Shown piece by piece: positions 1-6,897 of a stretch of 39,746 bases of DNA (its first letter is position 1; every line of letters starts with the position of its first letter). The position numbers were made by a program, and so were the translations under genes. Source of the DNA: an uncultured Collinsella sp. (lineage in GTDB: Bacteria > Actinomycetota > Coriobacteriia > Coriobacteriales > Coriobacteriaceae); contig UQNB01000006.1 in the NCBI GenBank assembly GCA_900542235.1, positions 1 to 39,746 of the forward strand. The letters are read 5' to 3'. Under the pieces are notes generated by a model, which saw nothing but the letters and a program-made list of their open reading frames with translations, was not told where the DNA came from and did not search any database.

Positions 1-64
1 TCTGCTCAATGTGTTCGGCTGAGATCGGAAATCAACCTGAGTGCGGCGCGGGACGTCCCAGCCA
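1..64. other. window edge, no gene seen
   Basis: This short stretch lies downstream of the xerC stop codon. It contains a 10-bp palindrome (GGGACGTCCC, 51-60) but no reading frame, RNA or convincing terminator that I can support. It may belong to the spacer before the next gene outside the window. Confidence 0.4.
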
Positions 65-985
65 CTATTCGCCGCGGGGATGGGCTTGAGCCACAGCCCG
101 CTTAAGCCGATCGGGCGTGAGATGCGTGTAGATCTGCGTCGTGGACAGGCTCGCATGACCCAGCAGCTCTTGAACCGAGCGCAGGTCCGCACCGCCCTCG
201 AGCAAGTCAGTCGCAAAGGTATGGCGCATCGCATGCGGGGCGATGTCGGCCGGAATGCCGGCGAGCGTCGCCAGCGTATGGAACCGCCGCCGGAGCATGG
301 CGGCGCTCATGCGATTGCCGCGCGCCGATATAAGCAACGGATGCGGCCCGGTAGCGAGGTCACGGCGCTTTGCCCGAGCAAGCAACTCCGGCCTCCCCTC
401 CTCAATATAGAGGCGCGTCGCCTCGAGCGCACGACGATACAGAGGGACGATACGTTCTTTGCTCCCCTTGCCCCACAGGCGCAGCGTGCGTTCGGACCAA
501 GCGATGGACTCCACATTGAGTGCTGCGAGCTCAGAGATACGAGCACCCGAGGCATAGAGCAGCTCGAGCATCGCCGCATCGCGCAGTCCAGCGGGCGTCG
601 AGGTATCAGGCGTCTTGAGCAGCGCCTCGACCTGCTGGGTCGTAAGGACGCCCGGCAGGTCACGCGGCAGCTTGGGCGATGCGATCGCCGAGACCGCATC
701 GCCCTCGACAATCCCCTCGGCAGCCATCCAGCGATAGAGAGATCGGATAGCCGACAGATGCGCCGCAAGCGTTCGGGGAGCCACCTGCTCACGCGAAAGC
801 TCGGCAAGATAGCGACGAATGGTGCGCACGTCGGCAGCGAAAGCATCGATATCCTCACGCTCGCACCAGGCAGCAAAGCGCTCCAGCCGCGAGCCATAGG
901 CCGTCACCGTGTTGGGAGAAAGACCCTCGACACGTGCGATGTAGGCGATAAACGAGTCGACGGTGTCGTACAGGTCAAAGGCTAT
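65..985 (-). CDS. xerC: tyrosine recombinase XerC/XerD family
   Basis: Site-specific tyrosine recombinase, probably the Xer enzyme that resolves chromosome dimers at dif. The catalytic set is complete. Counting from the GTG at 907 it is R123 (GARISEL), K147 (GKGSKER), H225 and R228 (PHAMRH), H251 (LLGHASL) and nucleophile Y260 (QIYTH). An N-terminal SAM-like core-binding domain precedes the catalytic domain. The frame continues upstream of that GTG for 26 codons, and these encode the family-typical start of the domain (SFIAYIARVEGLSPNTV). No ATG, GTG or TTG exists in that extension. A GGAGG (995-999) sits 9 nt before an ATA codon at 985, which would give 306 residues, so I annotate from there. 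The gene overlaps the trmFO stop and is last in the yraN-comM-dprA-trmFO-xerC operon. Calling it XerC rather than XerD rests on this neighbourhood only. Confidence 0.9.
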   Translation of the reverse strand: MAFDLYDTVDSFIAYIARVEGLSPNTVTAYGSRLERFAAWCEREDIDAFAADVRTIRRYLAELSREQVAPRTLAAHLSAIRSLYRWMAAEGIVEGDAVSAIASPKLPRDLPGVLTTQQVEALLKTPDTSTPAGLRDAAMLELLYASGARISELAALNVESIAWSERTLRLWGKGSKERIVPLYRRALEATRLYIEEGRPELLARAKRRDLATGPHPLLISARGNRMSAAMLRRRFHTLATLAGIPADIAPHAMRHTFATDLLEGGADLRSVQELLGHASLSTTQIYTHLTPDRLKRAVAQAHPRGE

Positions 986-2319
986 GACCGGTCGCCTCCA
1001 AACAGATCGGGGCGAGTTGCCAGATAGGCATCAAGAGCCTCGAGCGCACGGTCCGCGTAGGCCTGGTAGCGGTCGCGCTTGCTGCGGCGTTTGCCGTCCT
1101 CAAGCGGCGGCACGAGGCCAAAGTTGACGTGCATGGGCTGGTAGCCCACCGTAGCCGGATCGGTCGCATACCCCACGAGCGCGCCCAGGGCGCCCACGCG
1201 CGGCAGCTCGACGCCCGTGGCACCGATAGCCTCGGCATAGGTGTTGAGCGCCGCGAGCAGACCGGTCGCCACGGCCTCCATATAGCCCTCGGTGCCGGTG
1301 ATCTGACCGGCCAGGCGCACGCCGGTACCGGGTACGGCAAAGGTGCCATCGAGCACGTGCGGGGCGTCGACAAAGGTATTGCGGTGCATGACACCGTAGC
1401 GGAAGAACTCGGCGTTCTCCAGACCCGGCACCATATGGAAGACGCGCTTCTGCTCGCCAAAGGTCAGGTTGGTCTGGAAGCCCACCAGGTTATAGGCGGT
1501 CTTCTCCTTGTTCTCGGCACGCAGTTGAATCGCCGCCCAGGGGCGACGTCCGGTACGCGGGTCGGTGAGGCCGACGGGCTTCATGGCGCCAAAGCGAATG
1601 GCGTCCTTGCCGGTGCGCGCAACCTCCTCGGCAGGCTGGCATGCCTGGAACAGATCGCCGCCCTCAAAGTCCTTGAGCACCACGCGATCGGCCGTGGTAA
1701 GCGCCTCGATAAAGGCCTCGTACTCCTCCTTATTGAGTGGAGCGTTGAGATAGTCGCCGCTCCCCTGTTCCTCGTAGCGCGACTGCGAGAACAGCACGTC
1801 CATATCGAGCGTGGAGGCATCGACGATCGGCGCCGCGGCATCGAAGAACGCAAGGGCGTCGCCACCGACGAGCTTCATGACCTCTTCGCTCAGTGCCGGC
1901 GAGCACAAGGGGCCAGCGGCAATGACCACATGGCCCTCGGGAATCTGCGTGACCTCGCCATGAATGATCTCGATATTGGGACGGGCGGCAACCTCGGCCT
2001 CGACAAGCTCGGAAAACTTGACACGGTCGACCGCCAGGGCCCCGCCGGCGGGAACGGCCGCACGATGGGCGCAATCGAGCAGGACCGAGCCCATGCGCTC
2101 AAGCTCGGCCTTCAGCAAACCAGCCGCAGAATCCGGACGGGTCGACTTAAACGAATTGGAGCAGACGAGCTCTGCCAGGTGATCGGTATGGTGGGCCGGG
2201 GAGCTCACCTGGGGGCGCATCTCGCACAGCTTTACGGCAAACCCGCGGTCTGCCAGCTGGATCGCGCATTCCGAACCCGCCAGACCGCCACCGATAACCG
2301 TCACCTGATCAAACAGCAT
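982..2319 (-). CDS. trmFO: TrmFO, folate/FAD-dependent tRNA U54 methyltransferase
   Basis: Forms 5-methyluridine at position 54 of the tRNA T-loop, using methylenetetrahydrofolate as carbon donor and reduced FAD. The N-terminus carries the FAD Rossmann motif (VIGGGLAGSECA). The two cysteines used by the family are in their usual contexts, near residues 53 (LVCSNSFKS) and 227 (ACQPAEE), followed by the GAMKPVGLTDPRTG segment. The 445-residue length is normal. I chose the ATG at 2319 over a TTG two codons upstream because AGAAAGG lies 9 nt before the ATG and too close to the TTG. It follows dprA by 14 nt and its TAG stop overlaps the proposed xerC start. In many Firmicutes topA sits between dprA and trmFO; it is absent here. 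Confidence 0.96.
   Translation of the reverse strand: MLFDQVTVIGGGLAGSECAIQLADRGFAVKLCEMRPQVSSPAHHTDHLAELVCSNSFKSTRPDSAAGLLKAELERMGSVLLDCAHRAAVPAGGALAVDRVKFSELVEAEVAARPNIEIIHGEVTQIPEGHVVIAAGPLCSPALSEEVMKLVGGDALAFFDAAAPIVDASTLDMDVLFSQSRYEEQGSGDYLNAPLNKEEYEAFIEALTTADRVVLKDFEGGDLFQACQPAEEVARTGKDAIRFGAMKPVGLTDPRTGRRPWAAIQLRAENKEKTAYNLVGFQTNLTFGEQKRVFHMVPGLENAEFFRYGVMHRNTFVDAPHVLDGTFAVPGTGVRLAGQITGTEGYMEAVATGLLAALNTYAEAIGATGVELPRVGALGALVGYATDPATVGYQPMHVNFGLVPPLEDGKRRSKRDRYQAYADRALEALDAYLATRPDLFGGDRS
983..999 (-). promoter_or_regulatory. xerC ribosome site with ATA start, overlapping trmFO stop
   Basis: Reading the minus strand, GGAGG (999-995) is followed by 9 nt and then ATA GCC TTT. The last two bases of ATA are the first two of the trmFO TAG stop, so an ATG here would turn that stop into TGG. 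The other in-frame options are a CTG at 973, too far from the SD, or the GTG at 907, which would remove conserved N-terminal residues. Confidence 0.5.
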
Positions 2320-2333
2320 CTGCAAACACCTTT

Positions 2334-3266
2334 CTAATTGACACGTTTTCCATTGTGACCGAAGGGTGTCTGGGCGTGAAGGGCAAACTTGGAGGGCGCA
2401 TACCTTCCATCCATCATGCGCTCAATAAGCCCCTCGAGCTCAAGCGAACCCAAGAGCTTGAGCACTCCGACGGCATCGAGCGAGACAAGCGCCGCGATGT
2501 CGTCGACCTTGAGCGGAGAGGCGATGAGCGCATGCATCACGGTCTGCTGTGTTGGATCCAGGTCGGCAATGCCGGGCGCATCGGGGCGCGAGTAGCGCAG
2601 GGTGCCGTAGATGCGTGAGATAGCCATCTCGATAGATTCCTCGTCGATGATGCAGCAGGCCCCGTTCGCAATGAGGTAATTCGTGCCACGCGACTCGGGC
2701 GATAGGATCGACCCCGGCACGGCAAGAAGTTCGCGCCCCAAATCCATAGCAGCCTCGGCTGTAGAAAACGTCCCGGAAGGCATACCTGCCTCGGATACAA
2801 AGAGGGCTTGTGACAGGGCCGCGATCACGCGATTGCGGCGTGGAAAGGCAAACTTGCGCGGACCCATGCCCCACGGGGATATCGACACGACCGCGCCACC
2901 CGTATCGAGCGTGCGCGTAATAAGCCCCGCACTCGAACGCGGGTAGACCACGTCGGCACCCGTCCCCAGCACCACGACGTGTTTGCCGCCGGCGTTGACC
3001 GCAGCCCAACCCGAGGCCTGGTCACAACCGACCGCGCCGCCCGAAACAACCGTCACTCCCGCCTCGACCGCCACCTTTGCCGCAAGCTCTGCCACGGCAA
3101 GACCATACGGCGAGGCCTTGCGCGCGCCGATGATGGAGAGCGCAGGCGTCGAAAGCACCTCGGGGTTGCCGCGCACATAGAGCGTCTGGGGAACATCAGA
3201 AAGCTCCAAAACAGTCTCGGGATACAACGCGTCACCTGGATGCAGCTCGAAGGTCCCCTCGGCCAT
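2334..3266 (-). CDS. dprA: DprA/Smf DNA-processing protein
   Basis: Binds incoming single-stranded DNA in the cytoplasm and loads RecA during natural transformation. The Rossmann-like core is clear: YVRGNPEVL, SIIGARKAS, then PRRNRVIAALS and VPGSILSPESRGTN. The usual SGLARGID-type motif is altered to SGGAVGCDQASG (about residues 75-86). A C-terminal winged-helix region follows (about 245-300). The start is the ATG at 3266, which shares one base with the comM stop (TGATG) and has a GGAGG close upstream; a longer frame reaching into comM is a shadow. At 310 residues it is a short DprA lacking the N-terminal SAM extension. With comM it suggests natural competence, though no uptake genes lie in this window. 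Confidence 0.93.
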   Translation of the reverse strand: MAEGTFELHPGDALYPETVLELSDVPQTLYVRGNPEVLSTPALSIIGARKASPYGLAVAELAAKVAVEAGVTVVSGGAVGCDQASGWAAVNAGGKHVVVLGTGADVVYPRSSAGLITRTLDTGGAVVSISPWGMGPRKFAFPRRNRVIAALSQALFVSEAGMPSGTFSTAEAAMDLGRELLAVPGSILSPESRGTNYLIANGACCIIDEESIEMAISRIYGTLRYSRPDAPGIADLDPTQQTVMHALIASPLKVDDIAALVSLDAVGVLKLLGSLELEGLIERMMDGRYAPSKFALHAQTPFGHNGKRVN

Positions 3267-4789
3267 CACTGGTCCCTCCTTCCCTGGTACATCGCCGCCT
3301 CGAGCACGTGGTCCTGCGTCACCTGCTCGCTCTCGGCGACGTCGGCGATGGTACGCGCGATACGCACCAGGCGCACGATGCCGCGGCCCGTGAGATGCGT
3401 GCGCTTCGACAGGCCGAGCACACACTTCTCCGCCGCAGCATCGAGCTCAAAGGTCGAAACGACGCCGTCAATGGACCGCGTCTCGTCATCCTCGGCCTCG
3501 GCATCCACATCGTCCATACGGGACTCGCGCCAGGCGCGAAAGGCGCGACCGCGCACAACGTAGTCACGCAACTCGGCCGACGACATACCCTCCGCACCCT
3601 CGATAATCACTTGGGGGTCGGGACGGGTCACATCGATCATCATGTCGATACGGTCGGCCAAAGGACCGCGCAGCTTTGCCCGATAGCGCTCCACCATCGA
3701 TGCCGAGCAGCGGCATGGCACCTCGCGATCGCCCAAAAAGCCACAGGGGCAGGGATTGCTCGCGGCCAGCAACTGAAAGCGCGACGGGAAGGTAAAGGCC
3801 CCGTCGACACGCACGATCCTCACATAGCCGCGTTCGATGGGCTGACGCAGCGTCTGCAGCACACCCGTGGGAAACTCGGCAAGCTCGTCCAAAAAGAGCA
3901 CGCCGCCATGAGCAAGGCTGATCTCACCCGGGTGCACCGGGCGCCCGCCGCCGATAAGGCCCGCCGTTGAAATACTGTGATGGGGACTTCGAAACGGCCG
4001 ATGACCTGCCAACAAGCCATCAATGTTCTCACCCAAAACCGAATGGATGCACAGCGCCTCCTGCTGATCCTCAACGGAAAGCTCGGGCAGGATGCCGGTC
4101 ATACGGCGCGCAAGCATCGTCTTGCCCGATCCCGGGGACCCAATCATGAGCAGGCCGAGTTCTCCTGCCGCCGCAAGTGCCATGCCACGTTTGGCAACCT
4201 CCTGCCCCAGCACGTCGGCATAGTCGAGCTCGGGCTCAAAGGTCGCCTCGACGCCCTCAGAATCCAAATAGTGCCGAGCCGCCTCGCCCATACCATGGGC
4301 AAGCTGAGACAAATGATCGATAAATCCGCAATCCACGCCCGCAAGCGGCACATGCTGATCGGACCTGCCGGCGATAAAGGACAGCCCCATATCACGCGCC
4401 AATAGCTGAAACGCCACCTCGCCCTTGACGGGAAGCACCGTACCGTCCAAGCCAAGCTCACCTGCGATAAGACAACGATCGAGGTTGTCGCGGGGAATCT
4501 GACCATCGGCCGCCAATACCGCAATGGCGATGGGCAGATCAAAGCCGCTACCGGTCTTACGAATATCGCCGGGCGCCAGATTGACCGTAATGCCCGAGCG
4601 TGGGATCTCGAACCCGGCGGAGCGCATCGCGCAGCGAATACGACCGCGTGACTCCATCACCTCCATACTCGGGATGCCGAGCATCTGAATGCCCGGAACG
4701 CCACCGGCAAGCGAGACCTCGACCGTGACGTGAATCGCCTCGACGCCGCGGATGCAGGCCGCGTGAACGGCAAACGTCTCGAACGCCAT
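3266..4789 (-). CDS. comM: ComM/YifB-type Mg-chelatase-like AAA+ ATPase
   Basis: AAA+ helicase of the YifB/ComM family. ComM promotes branch migration during natural transformation in Vibrio and Haemophilus; the role here is by homology. An N-terminal Lon-like subdomain is followed by Walker A GSPGSGKT (217-224), the SPHHSIS signature, Walker B VLFLDE (297-302) and a four-cysteine zinc site (NPCPCG and PCRCSAS, about 347-361). The Mg-chelatase-like C-terminal domain closes the protein. Its 507 residues match the family. The ATG at 4789 shares one base with the yraN stop (TGATG), and the same TGATG arrangement couples it to dprA downstream, so the three are probably translationally coupled. 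Confidence 0.95.
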   Translation of the reverse strand: MAFETFAVHAACIRGVEAIHVTVEVSLAGGVPGIQMLGIPSMEVMESRGRIRCAMRSAGFEIPRSGITVNLAPGDIRKTGSGFDLPIAIAVLAADGQIPRDNLDRCLIAGELGLDGTVLPVKGEVAFQLLARDMGLSFIAGRSDQHVPLAGVDCGFIDHLSQLAHGMGEAARHYLDSEGVEATFEPELDYADVLGQEVAKRGMALAAAGELGLLMIGSPGSGKTMLARRMTGILPELSVEDQQEALCIHSVLGENIDGLLAGHRPFRSPHHSISTAGLIGGGRPVHPGEISLAHGGVLFLDELAEFPTGVLQTLRQPIERGYVRIVRVDGAFTFPSRFQLLAASNPCPCGFLGDREVPCRCSASMVERYRAKLRGPLADRIDMMIDVTRPDPQVIIEGAEGMSSAELRDYVVRGRAFRAWRESRMDDVDAEAEDDETRSIDGVVSTFELDAAAEKCVLGLSKRTHLTGRGIVRLVRIARTIADVAESEQVTQDHVLEAAMYQGRRDQ

Positions 4790-5274
4790 CACGACACCTG
4801 CCAATCGAACGCGTTGTACTGATGCTCGATCTCGGCGATATGCCCGCCGCGAATGGTGACACCCACGGCATCGAAGCGAATCGCCTTGAGTGGATAATGC
4901 TCCATGAGGTAGCAACTTGCGATGCGGCGGTAGCGGCGTTGCTTTTGGGCGTCCACGGCCTCCTCGGGAAAGACCCGCGTGTTGCAATCCAGTGCAACGC
5001 GTCTGGTCTTGACCTCGGCCATCACCACGACATCGTCGAGCTCATCGAGCAGCACCAGATCGGCCTCGCCCTCGGTGCAACGATAACCCTGCTCCAGCAA
5101 GGTGTAGCCGCGCTCGTTAAAGTAGTCGATGGTGATCAGCTCGCCCATCATGCCCAGCTCGCGGGGACTGAGTCCCTTGATAAACTCGGGCGTCATCGCC
5201 CCGCAGTCGAGCTCGCCGTTTTCCCAACGCTCCTTGAGCTGCTGCGTCTTGCTCTTTTTGCTTGCGGCACTCAT
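4789..5274 (-). CDS. YraN family (UPF0102) endonuclease-like protein
   Basis: Small protein of the UPF0102/YraN family, a restriction-endonuclease-like fold whose role is not firmly known. The central EGEADLVLL plus AEVKTRR pair is the family version of the D/E...ExK nuclease core. The 161 residues include an extra basic N-terminus (MSAASKKSKTQQLKERW) of about 40 residues before the usual GELITIDYFNERGY helix. The ATG at 5274 has AAAGGAG five bases upstream; an ORF running further upstream has no such support. It is first in the comM-dprA-trmFO-xerC operon, an order also common in Firmicutes next to rnhB and rplS. Confidence 0.88.
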   Translation of the reverse strand: MSAASKKSKTQQLKERWENGELDCGAMTPEFIKGLSPRELGMMGELITIDYFNERGYTLLEQGYRCTEGEADLVLLDELDDVVVMAEVKTRRVALDCNTRVFPEEAVDAQKQRRYRRIASCYLMEHYPLKAIRFDAVGVTIRGGHIAEIEHQYNAFDWQVS

Positions 5275-5372
5275 GGGGTCTCCTTTCCCGCACGCTGCAT
5301 TGCCCCGATGATGAGGGCACCTTTCATGCGGGTAAGTACCGGAAGCAAACCAAAAGCTGACCAAATGCCGTC

Positions 5373-5413
5373 AAAAAACGGGCCGTACGCAGCAATGCTG
5401 TTGCATACGGCCC
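5373..5413 (-). terminator. intrinsic terminator after rnhB
   Basis: On the minus strand, outer arms GGGCCGTA and TACGGCCC (8 bp) enclose a partly paired inner CAACAGC/GCTGCG segment and are followed by G and six T. It lies 50 nt past the rnhB stop and before the yraN operon, so yraN should have its own promoter in 5275-5370. I could not pick that promoter out with confidence. Confidence 0.8.
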
Positions 5414-5463
5414 GCTACCAGCAGGTTTATAAAACCCCAGAGGTCCCTTTCTCCACAATTGAC

Positions 5464-6252
5464 CTAGAAAAGGCGCTCAGTCTGCAGAAAGTTTCCGCAA
5501 AAGCTCACGCGGTGCAGCGGACAAAGTCCATGTTTGCGAATGGCCTCGATGTGCTCGGGGCTTGCATAGCCCTTCGACTCGGCCAGATGGTACTCGGGAT
5601 ACTCGGCGTCGTACTCGACCATCATCTCGTCACGCGTCACCTTAGCCATGATGGACGCCGCGGCGATGCAGGCGATTTTGGCATCGCCCTTCACCACATC
5701 GCGCTCGTTGGGAACGGCGCCCAAGGGGTTGCCATCCATGAGGACACAGTCGGGTTCAAGTCCCGTATCGGCCACGGCGCCCGCGACGGCGGCACGAATG
5801 GCACGCGCCATGCCCATCTCATCGATATCCTTAGGCGCGATATGGCAAAAACCGATCGCCGTCGCCACCTCGGCAATCTTCACCGAGAGCAGCTCGCGGC
5901 GCGCCGGCGTGAGCTTTTTGGAATCGTTGATGCCCCAGACGCGCGGCTTCATGGGAAGGCACACGGCGCACACCGTCAAGGGACCGGCAACCGATCCGCG
6001 ACCCACCTCGTCGACACCAACGATCACCCCATCGCCGCCAAGCTCATGCATAAGCTCGTACATGCCATTAACGCGCTCGCGCTCGGCAACCTCTTTGGCA
6101 TGGCGTTTGAGGGCGCGTTCACAAGCCTTGATCACCTGCTGGCGCGGGTCCTCGCGATAATGCTCCACGAGGGCGGGAATCTCCTCAAACGTAGCGCTCG
6201 CCAGCTCACCGGCAACCTGCGATGCCGAAACCGAGCTCGTCATGTTGGCCAT
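5464..6252 (-). CDS. rnhB: ribonuclease HII
   Basis: Cleaves the RNA strand of RNA-DNA hybrids and removes single ribonucleotides from DNA. The catalytic acidic residues appear as VGVDEVGRGSVAGP (D81, E82 from the chosen start), VLMDGNPL, and the late aspartate in AKVTRDEMM. An N-terminal extension of about 75 residues precedes the catalytic domain, as in the longer Bacillus-type RnhB. The ATG at 6252 has GGAGG seven bases upstream and is preferred over the codon at 6270 and the ATG at 6243. The 262-residue protein sits between two terminators, after rplS, so it may depend on readthrough or on a promoter I cannot define. Confidence 0.96.
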   Translation of the reverse strand: MANMTSSVSASQVAGELASATFEEIPALVEHYREDPRQQVIKACERALKRHAKEVAERERVNGMYELMHELGGDGVIVGVDEVGRGSVAGPLTVCAVCLPMKPRVWGINDSKKLTPARRELLSVKIAEVATAIGFCHIAPKDIDEMGMARAIRAAVAGAVADTGLEPDCVLMDGNPLGAVPNERDVVKGDAKIACIAAASIMAKVTRDEMMVEYDAEYPEYHLAESKGYASPEHIEAIRKHGLCPLHRVSFCGNFLQTERLF

Positions 6253-6281
6253 ACCAGGCCCTCCTTGCATGCAAATCAGAT

Positions 6282-6311
6282 AAAAAGAAGGGCCACCCGA
6301 AGGTGACCCTT
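6282..6311 (-). terminator. intrinsic terminator after rplS
   Basis: A 10-bp stem (AAGGGTCACC with GGTGGCCCTT, one G-U pair) closed by a UUCG tetraloop is followed by CTTTTTATC on the minus strand. It stands 35 nt past the rplS stop and 30 nt before rnhB. This is the cleanest terminator in the window. Confidence 0.92.
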
Positions 6312-6345
6312 GTGTCCAAACGAGTGGACAGACGCTGCGATCTTC

Positions 6346-6687
6346 TTAGCGCTTCTCGGGGATGCGAGCAGCCTTGCCCACCTTGTCGCGGAGGTAGTAC
6401 AGCTTGGCGCGACGGACGCGACCATGACGAACGACCTCGAGCTTGGCGATCTTGGGGCTGTGAAGCGGGAAGGTACGCTCAACACCGACACCGAAGGACA
6501 TCTTGCGGACGGTGAAGGTCTCGCGGGCACCGGCGCCGGCCATGCGGATGACGTCGCCCTGGAAGACCTGAATGCGCTCGCGGTCGCCTTCCTTAATGCG
6601 GTAGTGAACCTTGACGTTGTCGGCGACGCGAACCTGAGGAATGTCCTCGCGGATCTGCTGACGCTCGATTGCGCGGATGTAATCCAT
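6346..6687 (-). CDS. rplS: 50S ribosomal protein L19
   Basis: Large-subunit ribosomal protein at the interface with the 30S subunit. The 113-residue sequence is a full-length L19: MDYIRAIERQQ, then FQGDVIRMAGAGARETFTVRK, GVGVERTFPLHSP and the basic RRAKLYYLRDK tail. The ATG at 6687 has AAGGA seven bases upstream; a TTG two codons earlier is too close to it. In many bacteria rplS follows trmD directly. Here it is a separate one-gene unit with its own promoter and terminator, about 8 kb from rpsP-rimM-trmD. Confidence 0.97.
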   Translation of the reverse strand: MDYIRAIERQQIREDIPQVRVADNVKVHYRIKEGDRERIQVFQGDVIRMAGAGARETFTVRKMSFGVGVERTFPLHSPKIAKLEVVRHGRVRRAKLYYLRDKVGKAARIPEKR

Positions 6688-6756
6688 GTGCAATTCCTTA
6701 CTCTTCTAGAGGTGCCGTACCACCTTGGCCGGCACGTAGTTGAACAAACGTATTCG

Positions 6757-6784
6757 AGTATACACGCGCGGGTTTCCGCTGCAA
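6757..6784 (-). promoter_or_regulatory. probable rplS promoter
   Basis: On the minus strand, TATACT (-10, 6757-6762) lies 16 bp after TTGCAG (-35, 6779-6784). The -10 is strong and the -35 weak. Start of transcription would fall near 6750, about 60 nt before rplS. Confidence 0.55.
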
Positions 6785-6830
6785 GAACAATTTTTTACGC
6801 AGACAAAAAGACAAAACCCGCACATGATAA

Positions 6831-6858
6831 CCGCCCGCCTCACGAATGAGACGGGCGG
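6831..6858 (-). terminator. GC-rich hairpin after ppdK, probable terminator
   Basis: An 11-bp stem (CCGCCCGTCTC with GAGGCGGGCGG, one G-U pair) with a six-base loop lies 40 nt past the ppdK stop on the minus strand. The following tract (TTATCATG) is only weakly T-rich, so termination is likely but less certain than for the other hairpins. Confidence 0.6.
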
Positions 6859-6897
6859 CATGAAGGGGGGCTACGCTAGGCGTCTACACCCAAAACG

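Noticed and set aside
51..60. GGGACGTCCC palindrome after xerC as a terminator or dif-like site
   Set aside because: The stem is only five base pairs, lacks a T-run, and is far shorter than the 28-bp dif architecture.
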